Assembly: GCA_913776825.1 (NCBI GenBank)
Contig: CAJYPV010000017.1
Span: forward strand, 62,001-126,000
From: Burkholderiaceae bacterium
GTDB taxonomy: Bacteria; Pseudomonadota; Gammaproteobacteria; Burkholderiales; Burkholderiaceae_C
Direction: 5' to 3'
Length of the DNA: 64,000 bases
Shown here: in pieces, positions 16,255 through 24,273 of the stretch
Layout of the letters: each line of letters begins with the position of its first letter
How positions within the stretch are numbered: the first letter of the stretch is position 1
The notes under the pieces: model-generated
What the model was told of the DNA's origin: nothing
The model's input: the letters and a program-made list of their open reading frames with translations, nothing else
The model's database searches: none
Made by a program: the position numbers and the translations under genes

Positions 16255-17013
16255 TCACACCTGCGCCATGCCGCCGTCCACGTAGAGCTCGATGCCGTTG
16301 ATGAATGTCGACGCATCGGATGCGAGGAAGAGGGCGGCTTGTGCCACGTCCAGCGGCTGACCGATTCGGCCGCTCGGAATCTGAGCGGTCATGTAGTCCA
16401 CCAGACCTTGCTGCGCGACGGGATCGTTGCCCGCCAGCTCCACCAGGCCCGGCGTCCGGATCGGACCGGGCGACAGCGTGTTCACTCGGATGCCCTGCTC
16501 TTTGAGGTCCAGCACCCAGCTGCGCGCCAGATTGCGAACGGCAGCTTTGGAGGCGCTGTAGACGCTGAACGCGGCCGTGCCCTGGATGCTGGTGATCGAT
16601 CCGGCCAGGATGATGGAGGCACCGCGCTTCATCAGCGGCAGGGCCTTCTGCACGGTGAAGATCACGCCCTTGACGTTGCGGCCGAACGTCTCGTCCACAT
16701 GCGCTTCCGTGATGGCGCCGAGCGGCAGCATCGAGCCGCCGCCGGCATTGGCGTAGAGCACGTCGAGCTGACCGCGTTCGGCACGAATCTGTTCATAGAG
16801 ACGATCAAGGTCGTCGAGCTGGCTGGAGTCGGCACGCACGCCAATGGCGCGCTCACCGATCTCCGCCACCGCGCGATCGAGCTCCGCTTGGCGACGTCCG
16901 GTCAGGTAGACCAGCGCGCCGGCCTCGGCGAAGGCTTTGGCCGCTGCAAGGCCGATGCCTTGCGTGCCGCCGGTGACGAGAGCGATCTTGCCGTTCAAAG
17001 AATGCGGGTTCAT
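16255..17013 (-). CDS. SDR family NAD(P)-dependent oxidoreductase
   Basis: A 252-aa classical short-chain dehydrogenase/reductase. The nucleotide-binding TGGTQGIG is at 14-21, NAGG at 89-92, and the catalytic triad is Ser139, Tyr152 and Lys156 (YSASK). The C-terminal [15 protein letters not shown] and the final [13 protein letters not shown] are typical. The substrate is not determinable. It is divergent from a LysR gene across a 128-bp gap containing an inverted repeat, so that LysR protein probably controls it. Confidence 0.92.
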   Translation of the reverse strand: MNPHSLNGKIALVTGGTQGIGLAAAKAFAEAGALVYLTGRRQAELDRAVAEIGERAIGVRADSSQLDDLDRLYEQIRAERGQLDVLYANAGGGSMLPLGAITEAHVDETFGRNVKGVIFTVQKALPLMKRGASIILAGSITSIQGTAAFSVYSASKAAVRNLARSWVLDLKEQGIRVNTLSPGPIRTPGLVELAGNDPVAQQGLVDYMTAQIPSGRIGQPLDVAQAALFLASDASTFINGIELYVDGGMAQV

Positions 17014-17091
17014 GAGGAACTCCTGTGGGTGGGTCGATGTCGCTGACTGTATTTAGATGCCACCGATGAATAAACCGCCGCCATTCGTTAT

Positions 17092-17118
17092 CTCAATTCA
17101 TGGCCATGGATAATTGAG
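17092..17118. promoter_or_regulatory. Inverted repeat in SDR/LysR divergent region
   Basis: CTCAATT (17092-17098) and AATTGAG (17112-17118) form perfect 7-bp arms 13 bp apart, with a second small palindrome (CCATGG) between them. The spacing and the T-N11-A character suit a LysR-type operator. It is 24 bp from the lysR start. Confidence 0.55.
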
Positions 17119-17141
17119 CGCTCCTCATCCCTCCGTCTGCC

Positions 17142-18065
17142 ATGGATCAACTGCTTGCTCTGCGCGTGTTCGTCCGCATTGCCGAGTCGGGCGGGTTTTC
17201 CCGCGCGGCCGATGCCATGGGCATACCGCGTGCGACTGCCACGAAACTGGTGCAAGACCTGGAACGCCACTTGCGCGTTCGACTGCTGCATCGGACGACC
17301 CGACGGGTGAGCGTCACCCCCGAGGGCGCGGCCTATTACGAGCGAGCCGTCAGGCTGATCGCGGAGCTGGACGACATGGACGAAGGCATGAGCAGCGCCC
17401 GCGCGCAACCGCGAGGTCGGTTGCGTGTCGACGTGGGCTCGGCGCTGGCCAACCTGCTGCTGATCCCTGCCCTGCCCGCCTTCCAGGATGCGTTTCCGGA
17501 GCTGCACCTGGACCTGGGCGTCAGCGACCGGCCCATTGACCTGATCGGTGAGGGCGTGGATTGCGCCATTCGCGGAGGGGACCTGCCCGACACGAGCTTC
17601 GTTGCGCGGCGCCTGGCCGATCTGGAATGGGTGACTTGCGCGTCGCCAAGCTACCTGAAGCGGCGGGGCGAACCGGACCATCCCCAGGACCTGCTGGCTT
17701 CCGAAGCCCCACCGCGTCATCAGCTGGTGGGCTACTTCTCGTCACTCTCGGGACGCCACGTGCCGATGATGTTCTGTCGCGACGACGAGCAAATCAGCGT
17801 GCCCGTCACTGCGGCGGTCGCGGTGAATGAAAGCACGGCTCATTTGAATGCGCTGGTGGCGGGCGCTGGTATCGGGCAGACATTCCGGTTCATGGCGGAA
17901 TGGCATTTCGCGCACGGCACGCTCAAGCCAGTGTTGCCAGAGTGGACGAGGCCGGATCACCGCATCCAGCTGGTCTATCCGGCCAGTCGGCATCTGCACG
18001 CCAAGGTGCGCGCATTCGCGGATTGGGCGGCGGAGTTGTTTGCGCCGGTTGACGCGCAGCGGTGA
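17142..18065 (+). CDS. LysR-family transcriptional regulator
   Basis: A 307-aa regulator. The N-terminal winged HTH spans residues 1-60 (MDQLLALRVFVRIAESGGFSRAADAMGIPRATATKLVQDLE in outline). The effector-binding domain starts near residue 90, with GRLRVDVGSALANLLLIPALPAF and CAIRGGDLPDTSFVARRL. This is the CrgA/PtxR-like subgroup that often sits beside an SDR or quinone oxidoreductase gene and represses it until an electrophilic or aromatic inducer is present. It is divergent from the SDR gene. Confidence 0.92.
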   Translation: MDQLLALRVFVRIAESGGFSRAADAMGIPRATATKLVQDLERHLRVRLLHRTTRRVSVTPEGAAYYERAVRLIAELDDMDEGMSSARAQPRGRLRVDVGSALANLLLIPALPAFQDAFPELHLDLGVSDRPIDLIGEGVDCAIRGGDLPDTSFVARRLADLEWVTCASPSYLKRRGEPDHPQDLLASEAPPRHQLVGYFSSLSGRHVPMMFCRDDEQISVPVTAAVAVNESTAHLNALVAGAGIGQTFRFMAEWHFAHGTLKPVLPEWTRPDHRIQLVYPASRHLHAKVRAFADWAAELFAPVDAQR

Positions 18066-18244
18066 GGCCACGCCTCGACGGCATTCCGCAACCGAGAACG
18101 GTCGGCCATGCCCGTCGACGAATGGCCGCCCGATCGACATGGTCGGGCTGAGACTCCGGCGGGTGATCGTGTCCCTCCGAGATTGACGCCCGTCGTCCAT
18201 CCCGGCAGACTGCCCACTTCCAATTTGCCTCACAGGAGAACGCC

Positions 18245-18307
18245 ATGACCCCAGCACATCGTGTCGCCCTTCTCTTGTCCGGCCGTGTGAGCGTCCCGCG
18301 CTCCTGA
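18245..18307 (+). CDS. Possible 20-codon leader peptide upstream of rsgA
   Basis: A short frame (MTPAHRVALLLSGRVSVPRS) with a good SD (AGGAGA, 6 bp before the ATG). It lies in the 373-bp gap 18066-18438. A weak sigma70-like pair (TTGACG at 18183, CAGACT at 18206, 17-bp spacer) precedes it. If translated, it would be the first frame of the rsgA transcript. It could also be chance. Confidence 0.3.
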   Translation: MTPAHRVALLLSGRVSVPRS

Positions 18308-18438
18308 CCCAGCGAATTCTGCGAGTCCATTGATCGCCGCGACCACCGCGGCCGACAGCCCAACCTTCTGCCCATGCGCCGTCGCGCATGGACGCGTTCG
18401 CCCCTTCATCGGGCGACGGCCGACATCAATGGACTTCC

Positions 18439-19503
18439 ATGATCGACATCCACTTCGAGCCGCTGCAGGCACTCGGCCTGACCCCGGCCATCACCCATCG
18501 CGCATCGCGACTCGCTCTTTCAGCACCGCACCTGCGCTTGGCCAGAATCATCGAGACTCAGCGCGACCGCTTCGTCCTACACGATGGCGTCGTCGAGCAC
18601 TCGGCTCGAATCGGCCCGGGACTCCTCCAACCGCTGACCGCCGCCCATCAGACGCTCACCATCGGCGACTGGATTGCCATGCAATTGGACGAGTACCACC
18701 AGGCCTGGATCGTCCACCGCGTGCCACCCTCGACCGAGATCGCCCGTCGTGCCGGCGACGGACGACGACAGCCGCTCGCCAGCAACGTGGACACCGCGCT
18801 TCTGGTCATGGGGCTGGACACGGACTTCAATGCGCGCCGCATGGAGCGCTACATGGCCATGGTCCGCGCCAGTGACGTCGCGCCGGTCGTCGTCCTGACC
18901 AAGCGAGACATCGCGCCGGATGCAGACGCGCGCATCGCCGAGATGTATGCGCGGCTGCCTGCGACCGTCCCGGTGCTGGCGGTGAATGCGTTGTCGGCGG
19001 AATGCCGTACCCACCTCGGCCCCTGGGTGCATGGCGGCGCCACGCTGGTCGTGCTGGGATCATCCGGAGCCGGAAAGTCCACACTGATCAACACCTTGAG
19101 CGGCGCGGACCAGGCCACCGGCGGGGTGCGAAGCGGCGATGGTCGGGGCCGTCACACGACCACGGCGCGCTCGCTGCATCGTTGCCCGTCGGGCGGCTGC
19201 ATCATCGATACGCCGGGGCTTCGAACCTTCCGCGCAGACGCGGACGCTCGCAGCCTTGCCGCATCCTTCGAGGACGTGCAATCACTCGGGCAACAGTGTC
19301 GCTTTCGCGATTGCCGGCATGAGGGCGAGCCCGGTTGCGCGGTGCGGACCCATGTCGACCCGGACCGCCTGGCCAACTATCAGAAGCTTCTGCGCGACGC
19401 CGGCAGAGGCGAAATGACTGCCTTGGACCGCGTAGCGCAGCGCGGGAAATGGAAGGCCATTCAGAGGGCGGGCAGTCGGCGTGCGCAGGAGAAGCGGCGA
19501 TAA
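18439..19503 (+). CDS. rsgA: Ribosome small-subunit-dependent GTPase RsgA (YjeQ)
   Basis: A 354-aa circularly permuted GTPase that checks the decoding centre late in 30S assembly. An N-terminal OB-like domain is followed by the permuted motif order: G4 TKRD at 154-157, G1 GSSGAGKS at 207-214 and G3 DTPG at 257-260. The C-terminal zinc-binding Cys/His cluster (CRFRDCRHEGEPGC) is intact. I chose the ATG at 18439 because family alignment starts near MIDIHFEPLQALG; the longer frame upstream is low-complexity. Confidence 0.92.
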   Translation: MIDIHFEPLQALGLTPAITHRASRLALSAPHLRLARIIETQRDRFVLHDGVVEHSARIGPGLLQPLTAAHQTLTIGDWIAMQLDEYHQAWIVHRVPPSTEIARRAGDGRRQPLASNVDTALLVMGLDTDFNARRMERYMAMVRASDVAPVVVLTKRDIAPDADARIAEMYARLPATVPVLAVNALSAECRTHLGPWVHGGATLVVLGSSGAGKSTLINTLSGADQATGGVRSGDGRGRHTTTARSLHRCPSGGCIIDTPGLRTFRADADARSLAASFEDVQSLGQQCRFRDCRHEGEPGCAVRTHVDPDRLANYQKLLRDAGRGEMTALDRVAQRGKWKAIQRAGSRRAQEKRR

Positions 19504-19565
19504 GGGCCTGCCATCGAGACCGCGTCTGACTGGCGGCGGCTGTCCATGCCGGCAGCGTGTGTGGC

Positions 19566-20315
19566 TCATCGCCCTCGCCGCAGCAATGGCTCCAACGCGA
19601 TGGCCAATTGCTCATGGGCGCGCACCTCAATGAGCCCATCGTGCGCCACGCTGATGCGCCGAATCGGCCAGTCCAGGATCTGTCGCGCGCTGGCTGCTGC
19701 GGCGTCGGCGTCACGCACCAGAGCACGGACGTGAAGCGGCACGCCCAGGCGCCGCCGCACGCGCGTCAGCCTGGCCCATAAAGCGGCTTGCCACGGCAAT
19801 CTGTCACCCTGCCACCATTGGCACACATCGGTGAGGATCAGCGTACCGCTGCGGGCATGAAACCAGACCGTCTCATTGATCAGCGGCATGCCCCGCCACC
19901 AGTGATACGACAGATCAGGCTGCCAGATGCCGGGCTCGTCCGGCAAGGGCTGTCCGCGGAGGTCCGGTCGCTTTCGGGACAGCCCGGGCGCCAGGTACAA
20001 GGTCGCTTGCGGAAAGGCCTGCATGAAGGCGCCCGCAAACAGATGGTGCGCACAATTGGGGGCGACGACGGCCGCCACCGTGCCCAGTTGGCGCAACTCG
20101 GTGACCAGCGCGGCGTCAAGGGCCACTGGCGAGTGCACCCAGAGCTGGCCACTCGCCAAACGGATCACCGTCATTCGCGTATGTGCCGGGACGCCATTCA
20201 CCACCAGCGCCTGCCGCACTTGCCAGACGTCTTCACAAACCGGGATCAAGGTCGAGGAAATCATGGTGAGCATGCTGCGCCGCCGCGCGCCCTCGGGATA
20301 GAACGGAAACGACAT
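19566..20315 (-). CDS. DUF4336 domain-containing protein
   Basis: A cytosolic protein of about 249 aa. It resembles DUF4336 proteins, which have a metallo-beta-lactamase-like fold: TLIPVCEDVWQVRQ, MTVIRLASGQLWVHSPVALD, VVAPNCAHHLFAGAFMQAFPQATLY, ETVWFHARSGTLILTDVCQWW. Function is unknown. Starts at 20315, 20273 and 20264 are all possible; the family usually begins near MISSTLIPV, so the shorter forms may be right. It is divergent from an AraC-type regulator, which probably controls it. Confidence 0.8.
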   Translation of the reverse strand: MSFPFYPEGARRRSMLTMISSTLIPVCEDVWQVRQALVVNGVPAHTRMTVIRLASGQLWVHSPVALDAALVTELRQLGTVAAVVAPNCAHHLFAGAFMQAFPQATLYLAPGLSRKRPDLRGQPLPDEPGIWQPDLSYHWWRGMPLINETVWFHARSGTLILTDVCQWWQGDRLPWQAALWARLTRVRRRLGVPLHVRALVRDADAAAASARQILDWPIRRISVAHDGLIEVRAHEQLAIALEPLLRRGR

Positions 20316-20353
20316 GTCCGATGTGCTCACGCCTCGGCCTACGATCCGTCCGT

Positions 20354-21250
20354 ATGCAGCTCCGCCCCACCCCTCTTCCTGCCAGCGATGGCCAGCTTTG
20401 GTTGCCCAGCTACGAGCTCTCCGGTTGCGTCGTGGCGGCGATGTCCCGACAAAACCATGGCAGCTCGCGCCAGGCCGACGCTGACTTCTACAACCATTAC
20501 CCGGCCTCCCCCTATTGCACGGTTTCCTGGTGGCTGAAGGGGATGGGGGAATGGTGCGACGTGGGCGGCGAACGGGCCCCATCACAGGGCCGACGCGCCC
20601 TGCCCCGCATCACGTTCAACGGCCCGCAACGACGGCCCGTGACCACGTGGTGCGAACCACCCTGTCACGGCCTGATGCTGAACTTCAGGCCTGAAGCATG
20701 GCGACGGCTGACGGGCATCGAGGCGGGCCCGTGGCTGGACACCTGGGCGGACGCCCACGAGGTGCTGCCCGCGTCGTGGCATGACTTCCTGCAGCGGGTG
20801 CTGGAGGCGCCGGACGATTCGCTGCGGATGGCGCTCATCGAGCAGTTCCTGCGCCCCCGATGGCGCGAGGAGCAGACCCAGTCAGTGACGCGTCGAGAAC
20901 GCATCCAGGACTGGTGCGAGGACCTCGCCCGGCGCGCGGCCTTGAGCGGCACGGGAAGAAGCGCGCGCCAGTTTGAGCGTCGCTTCAAGCAATGGTTGGG
21001 ACTGCCCCACCGAGAGCTTTTCGCTTTGGGCCGCGCTGAGCGTGCGTTCTTTGAAGCACTCGCGCAGGGGGACGAGCAGGACGACATCGATTGGCCGGAC
21101 ATCGCTGCATCAGCGGGCTACGCGGACCAGTCTCACATGATTCGCCACGCGCGCCGGATCACTGGGTTCACGCCTGGGGCGCTCGTTCGACGCGTGAGGA
21201 CGGAGCCGGCGTTTTGGGCGTATCGGCTTTGGGGGGTTGGGGGCGGGTGA
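20354..21250 (+). CDS. AraC-family transcriptional regulator
   Basis: A protein of about 298 aa with an N-terminal sensor region (SDGQLWLPSYELSGCVVAAM, SPYCTVSWWLKG) and a C-terminal double HTH. The second helix-turn-helix is in DIAASAGYADQSHMIRHARRITGFTPGA (in outline), characteristic of AraC/XylS. The SRQFERRF-like block (ARQFERRFKQWLG) supports the first. I used the ATG at 20354, since the sensor begins shortly after it. It is divergent from the DUF4336 gene with 38 bp or more between starts. Confidence 0.85.
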   Translation: MQLRPTPLPASDGQLWLPSYELSGCVVAAMSRQNHGSSRQADADFYNHYPASPYCTVSWWLKGMGEWCDVGGERAPSQGRRALPRITFNGPQRRPVTTWCEPPCHGLMLNFRPEAWRRLTGIEAGPWLDTWADAHEVLPASWHDFLQRVLEAPDDSLRMALIEQFLRPRWREEQTQSVTRRERIQDWCEDLARRAALSGTGRSARQFERRFKQWLGLPHRELFALGRAERAFFEALAQGDEQDDIDWPDIAASAGYADQSHMIRHARRITGFTPGALVRRVRTEPAFWAYRLWGVGGG

Positions 21251-21422
21251 GCGGGCGGGGCTGAGTTGATGCGGAGGGTGCTGGACGTCGGGGGCCTCAG
21301 GCTTCGGGAATGAAGAGACGCGGCAGCGCCTCGCCTCCATGCCGCAGTGCGGCCGCATCTCGTCGTATATGGCCGCCAAGCTGCAATGGCTCAGGTACCC
21401 GGTGTGGCCACCCTCGCGACGA

Positions 21423-21935
21423 TCAGACCGTGACCTTCTTTCGCCAAAGTGACACCGCCAGGTAGATGCACAGGCCCAGCATCAGAAGCGGCAGAAGTGC
21501 CCACTGCAGCATTTCTTGCGGACGAGGCAGCAAGTCAACGTTCTCTTCCAGAATCTCGGATCCCGGCCGCTTCGCGAGCCGAAGCAAGCGCACCTCCCGA
21601 CCGATCCATTGCGGCTGATCCGCTGGAGCAACATCGTAGAGATTTCGAACCTGCGTCACGACCACGCGCTCGCCATCCTGGTAACGGACGACCATCGGAT
21701 AGTGCGTCACGGCATTCGTGCCGTAATGAACCAGCTTCGAGTCGAATCGCTCGACGGTGGCCGTGCTGCGAATGGCGCTCTCCACGTAGGCCCGTCGAAT
21801 CGCCTGATTCTCAAGCGCCGTGCTGACGAGGACGACAAGGATCAGCAGAGGAATGGATCCAAGGACGGCGCAGAGAACCGCATAGACGCGGTAGGGGGGC
21901 GAGGATGGACGCCGTGCGGCCTTCAGAATCTTCAT
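21423..21935 (-). CDS. Small membrane protein, DUF3592-like
   Basis: A 170-aa protein with a TM near residues 20-42 (LGSIPLLILVVLVSTAL) and one near the C-terminus (LLPLLMLGLCIYLAV). The loop between them (TATVERFDSKLVHYG, YPMVVRYQDGERVVV, IGREVRLLRL) has the look of DUF3592 or NfeD-like extracytoplasmic beta domains. The start MKILKAARR at 21935 is chosen because residues further upstream are not hydrophobic-signal-like. Function is unknown. The gap 21251-21422 holds nothing I recognise. Confidence 0.7.
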   Translation of the reverse strand: MKILKAARRPSSPPYRVYAVLCAVLGSIPLLILVVLVSTALENQAIRRAYVESAIRSTATVERFDSKLVHYGTNAVTHYPMVVRYQDGERVVVTQVRNLYDVAPADQPQWIGREVRLLRLAKRPGSEILEENVDLLPRPQEMLQWALLPLLMLGLCIYLAVSLWRKKVTV

Positions 21936-22177
21936 TGACGTTGCTTCAGTACTGAGGTCAGGGGCCGCCAGCGGCATCGCTGCAGGCATGCGGCGCATTG
22001 TCTCGAGGAGATATCGGCCGTGCCAAATGAGGCCATCGAGGCGTGCTATCCGAAATCGAGGCACTCCGGACTTGTCGATGAAACCCTTGTCCTGGTGCGC
22101 ACTGCACACGGTCACTGGCCCATCGCATCGCGAATCGTCCGGCTTCTAGAATCGTCATTCAAACAAGGAGGAAGGGC

Positions 22178-22837
22178 ATGACCCTGGACGATCACAAGGC
22201 CCGCTTTGGCGGCAGCGAAGAAGCTGCTCCTGGTTGGCAGGCCATCGAAGAACACCTCGTTCGTGTGTATGGGGATCAGGTGCCACAGCACTGGGGCACG
22301 GTCATCAAGTACAGCCTTGGCGGCGACGATCCGATCGATGGCGTGAGCGTCTATCGAAGCCAGGCCGGCGGCGTGCCGCACTTCCACTTCTGCACCTACG
22401 GTTTCAGCGCGCTGTATGACGAGGAGGACAGGGTTGGCGACGACGTCAGCGGCTACGGCTTTGAACTGACCTTCCGCCTGCGCGACACCGGTCAGGACAT
22501 CGAGAATCTGATCTGGCCGATCAATCTGCAGCAGAACCTGGCGCGCTACGTCTTCAGTTCACACAACGTTTTCGCCGACGGACATTGGATCCCGGCCAAC
22601 GGCCCGATCGAAAGTGGCGCCGACACTGACATCGTCGGCTTGCTCTTCGTCACCGATCCGGAACTCGGCTCGATTGACACGCCGCATGGACGCGTCGATT
22701 TCCTTCAGATGGTCGGCATCACCTCCGCCGAAGTAGAGGACCTGAAGGCCCGTCGCCGCACGGCGCGCCAGATCGCTGCCGAACTCGCGGCAAGCAACCC
22801 GCTGCTGATCACGGACCTGGCCCGAAGCTCGCGCTGA
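22178..22837 (+). CDS. Suppressor-of-fused (SUFU) domain protein
   Basis: A 219-aa protein with the SUFU domain across most of its length: GWQAIEEHLVRVYGDQVPQHWG, YRSQAGGVPHFHFCTYGFSALY, GYGFELTFRLRD, VGLLFVTDPELG, VDFLQMVGIT. Bacterial SUFU proteins commonly act as immunity or housekeeping partners of polymorphic toxins, though many are solitary, as here. The SD AAGGAGG (22163-22169) fixes the start. It is the last intact backbone gene before the island. Confidence 0.9.
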   Translation: MTLDDHKARFGGSEEAAPGWQAIEEHLVRVYGDQVPQHWGTVIKYSLGGDDPIDGVSVYRSQAGGVPHFHFCTYGFSALYDEEDRVGDDVSGYGFELTFRLRDTGQDIENLIWPINLQQNLARYVFSSHNVFADGHWIPANGPIESGADTDIVGLLFVTDPELGSIDTPHGRVDFLQMVGITSAEVEDLKARRRTARQIAAELAASNPLLITDLARSSR

Positions 22838-22908
22838 GCGGGCCGACCGTCGGGCGGTCAGGTCATCCTCGTTTGGCAGACGCTGTTCCGATTTGAGGAG
22901 TTCTCAGG

Positions 22909-23177
22909 CGTTATGCCGATGACAACGCCCTGGCCGAGAACATCAACGGCCTCTACAAGGCGAGGTGATCCACCGGCGCGGCCGTGGAAAAACAAGCAGG
23001 CGGCGGAACTGGCAACTCTGCAATGGTTGGCTTGGTTCAACCTCCTTCGATTGATGGAGCCGCTGGGCTACATCTCGCCGGCCGAGTTCGAAGCTAACTA
23101 CCATCGACAACACGCTGGTCAGGCCGCGAACGTCTGACTTAAACCAAATGGCCTCCGTGAATGCCGGGGCGATTCAG
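22909..23177 (+). pseudogene. IS3-family transposase remnant (orfB 3' end) and IS end
   Basis: The frame reads RYADDNALAENINGLYKA, then after a frameshift a block beginning with IHRRG and, after another, PWKNKQAAELATLQWL, ending NYHRQHAGQAANV. That is the C-terminus of an IS3-family DDE transposase, but two single-base deletions have broken it and the 5' portion is gone. About 35 bp after the stop lies CCGGGGCGATTCA, which looks like the element's terminal inverted repeat. The remnant sits at the border between backbone and island. Confidence 0.8.
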
Positions 23178-23263
23178 TGGGGGAGTTTGGGTGGCCACCG
23201 AGGGTTCATGGAGGACGCGATCTAGTACGGCCGATGCCGACGCTCTTCCTCCGTAACCCAGCG

Positions 23264-23290
23264 CATGTGTGGTTACCATCACCACACATG
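23264..23290. promoter_or_regulatory. Perfect palindrome upstream of the Hachiman-like operon
   Basis: CATGTGTGGT (23264-23273) and ACCACACATG (23281-23290) form perfect 10-bp arms with a 7-bp spacer, ending 27 bp before the SD GGGAGG of the first defence gene. It is a likely operator, or a hairpin in the 5' UTR. No regulator gene is adjacent. Confidence 0.6.
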
Positions 23291-23331
23291 AAAGTCGACG
23301 CGCCTAAGAGGCACGCAGGGAGGTGATTGAT

Positions 23332-24273
23332 ATGCATACGTGCAAAGCGCCCGGTGCCGCGCTCGACAAGTGGTTGAAAAAAACCTCGTGTCAAAAGGGC
23401 GCCTACGGCCACCTGCTTCTGGAGCAGGTGGGCGCCAGCGATGCTGATCTGGTCAAAGAGCTCCGACCCTATTTTGAATCTGCGCATGCGGATGCGCGAG
23501 GGCATTTTCACGAGCTGATCGGGATGGATCTACACCCAGAGGCGAGTGCGCCAGGCTCTCATGCAGAGTACCCGCGCTGCCTGCCAGAAGTGGCCCGACG
23601 AGGGCTCTTCGGCGAAGTAATGGCGGGACTGCTGACCGAGCACTACGACTTCATTGGCAGCCATGACTGGAAGGTGCCAATCTTCTTGTTTCGGCACCAT
23701 GAGGACGTCGAGCGCTATCTTTTCGCCTTAGCACGCGATCCGTCTCTTGCACGCGCTGTCTTTGGCAGATTCGGATCGGACTTCATCGCCATCAGCGTGG
23801 ATCAGGGCGGTGACGTCGTTCGCTATCTGGCTGGCGAAGCCAAGTGGCGAGGGAACCTAACCAAAGGGACGGCAGACAACTTGCTCCTGGGAGGTAAGTT
23901 GAAAGGCACCACAGTTCGAGCCAATGATGGCATCTGGAGCCAGCTCAATAAGGATTCCAAAATGCCCCACGGGTTGAGGCAGCTTCAGCGATTGCTAAAG
24001 GATCGCGATCCTGCTGGCTGGTCGGCAGCGATCTTGTCCCTGGACAAGGCTTTGGTGCTGAAGAATCCCCTCCCCTTGCCGCGGACGAATCTCGTCCTGA
24101 TCTCAGGCAACAACACGCCGAAGAGAGTCCAGGGGGCCGGCTGGGTGGCGACTGACAAAGCGCCAAGCGAGTACGCCGCCTCTCACGACCTGCAGGTCGT
24201 CGAGCTGTTCTTGACGGAAGGCGAGAAGCTGATCAATACGGTCTACGAGTCACTTTGGGAAAAGGGGGCGTAA
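23332..24273 (+). CDS. HamA/AbpA-like (DUF1837-type) nuclease subunit
   Basis: A 313-aa protein. The middle follows the pattern of DUF1837: GLFGEVMAGLLTEHY, KVPIFLFRHHEDVERY, then FGSDFIAISVDQGG and YLAGEAKWRG. The Asp before the strand and GEAK (about residues 168-171) fit a PD-(D/E)XK nuclease core, as in HamA of the Hachiman anti-phage system and in AbpA. The downstream gene is a large SF2 helicase starting at the very next base, which matches the HamA-HamB pairing. The ATG at 23332 is chosen over an upstream GTG because GGGAGG lies 9 bp before it. The exact subtype is not certain. Confidence 0.7.
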   Translation: MHTCKAPGAALDKWLKKTSCQKGAYGHLLLEQVGASDADLVKELRPYFESAHADARGHFHELIGMDLHPEASAPGSHAEYPRCLPEVARRGLFGEVMAGLLTEHYDFIGSHDWKVPIFLFRHHEDVERYLFALARDPSLARAVFGRFGSDFIAISVDQGGDVVRYLAGEAKWRGNLTKGTADNLLLGGKLKGTTVRANDGIWSQLNKDSKMPHGLRQLQRLLKDRDPAGWSAAILSLDKALVLKNPLPLPRTNLVLISGNNTPKRVQGAGWVATDKAPSEYAASHDLQVVELFLTEGEKLINTVYESLWEKGA

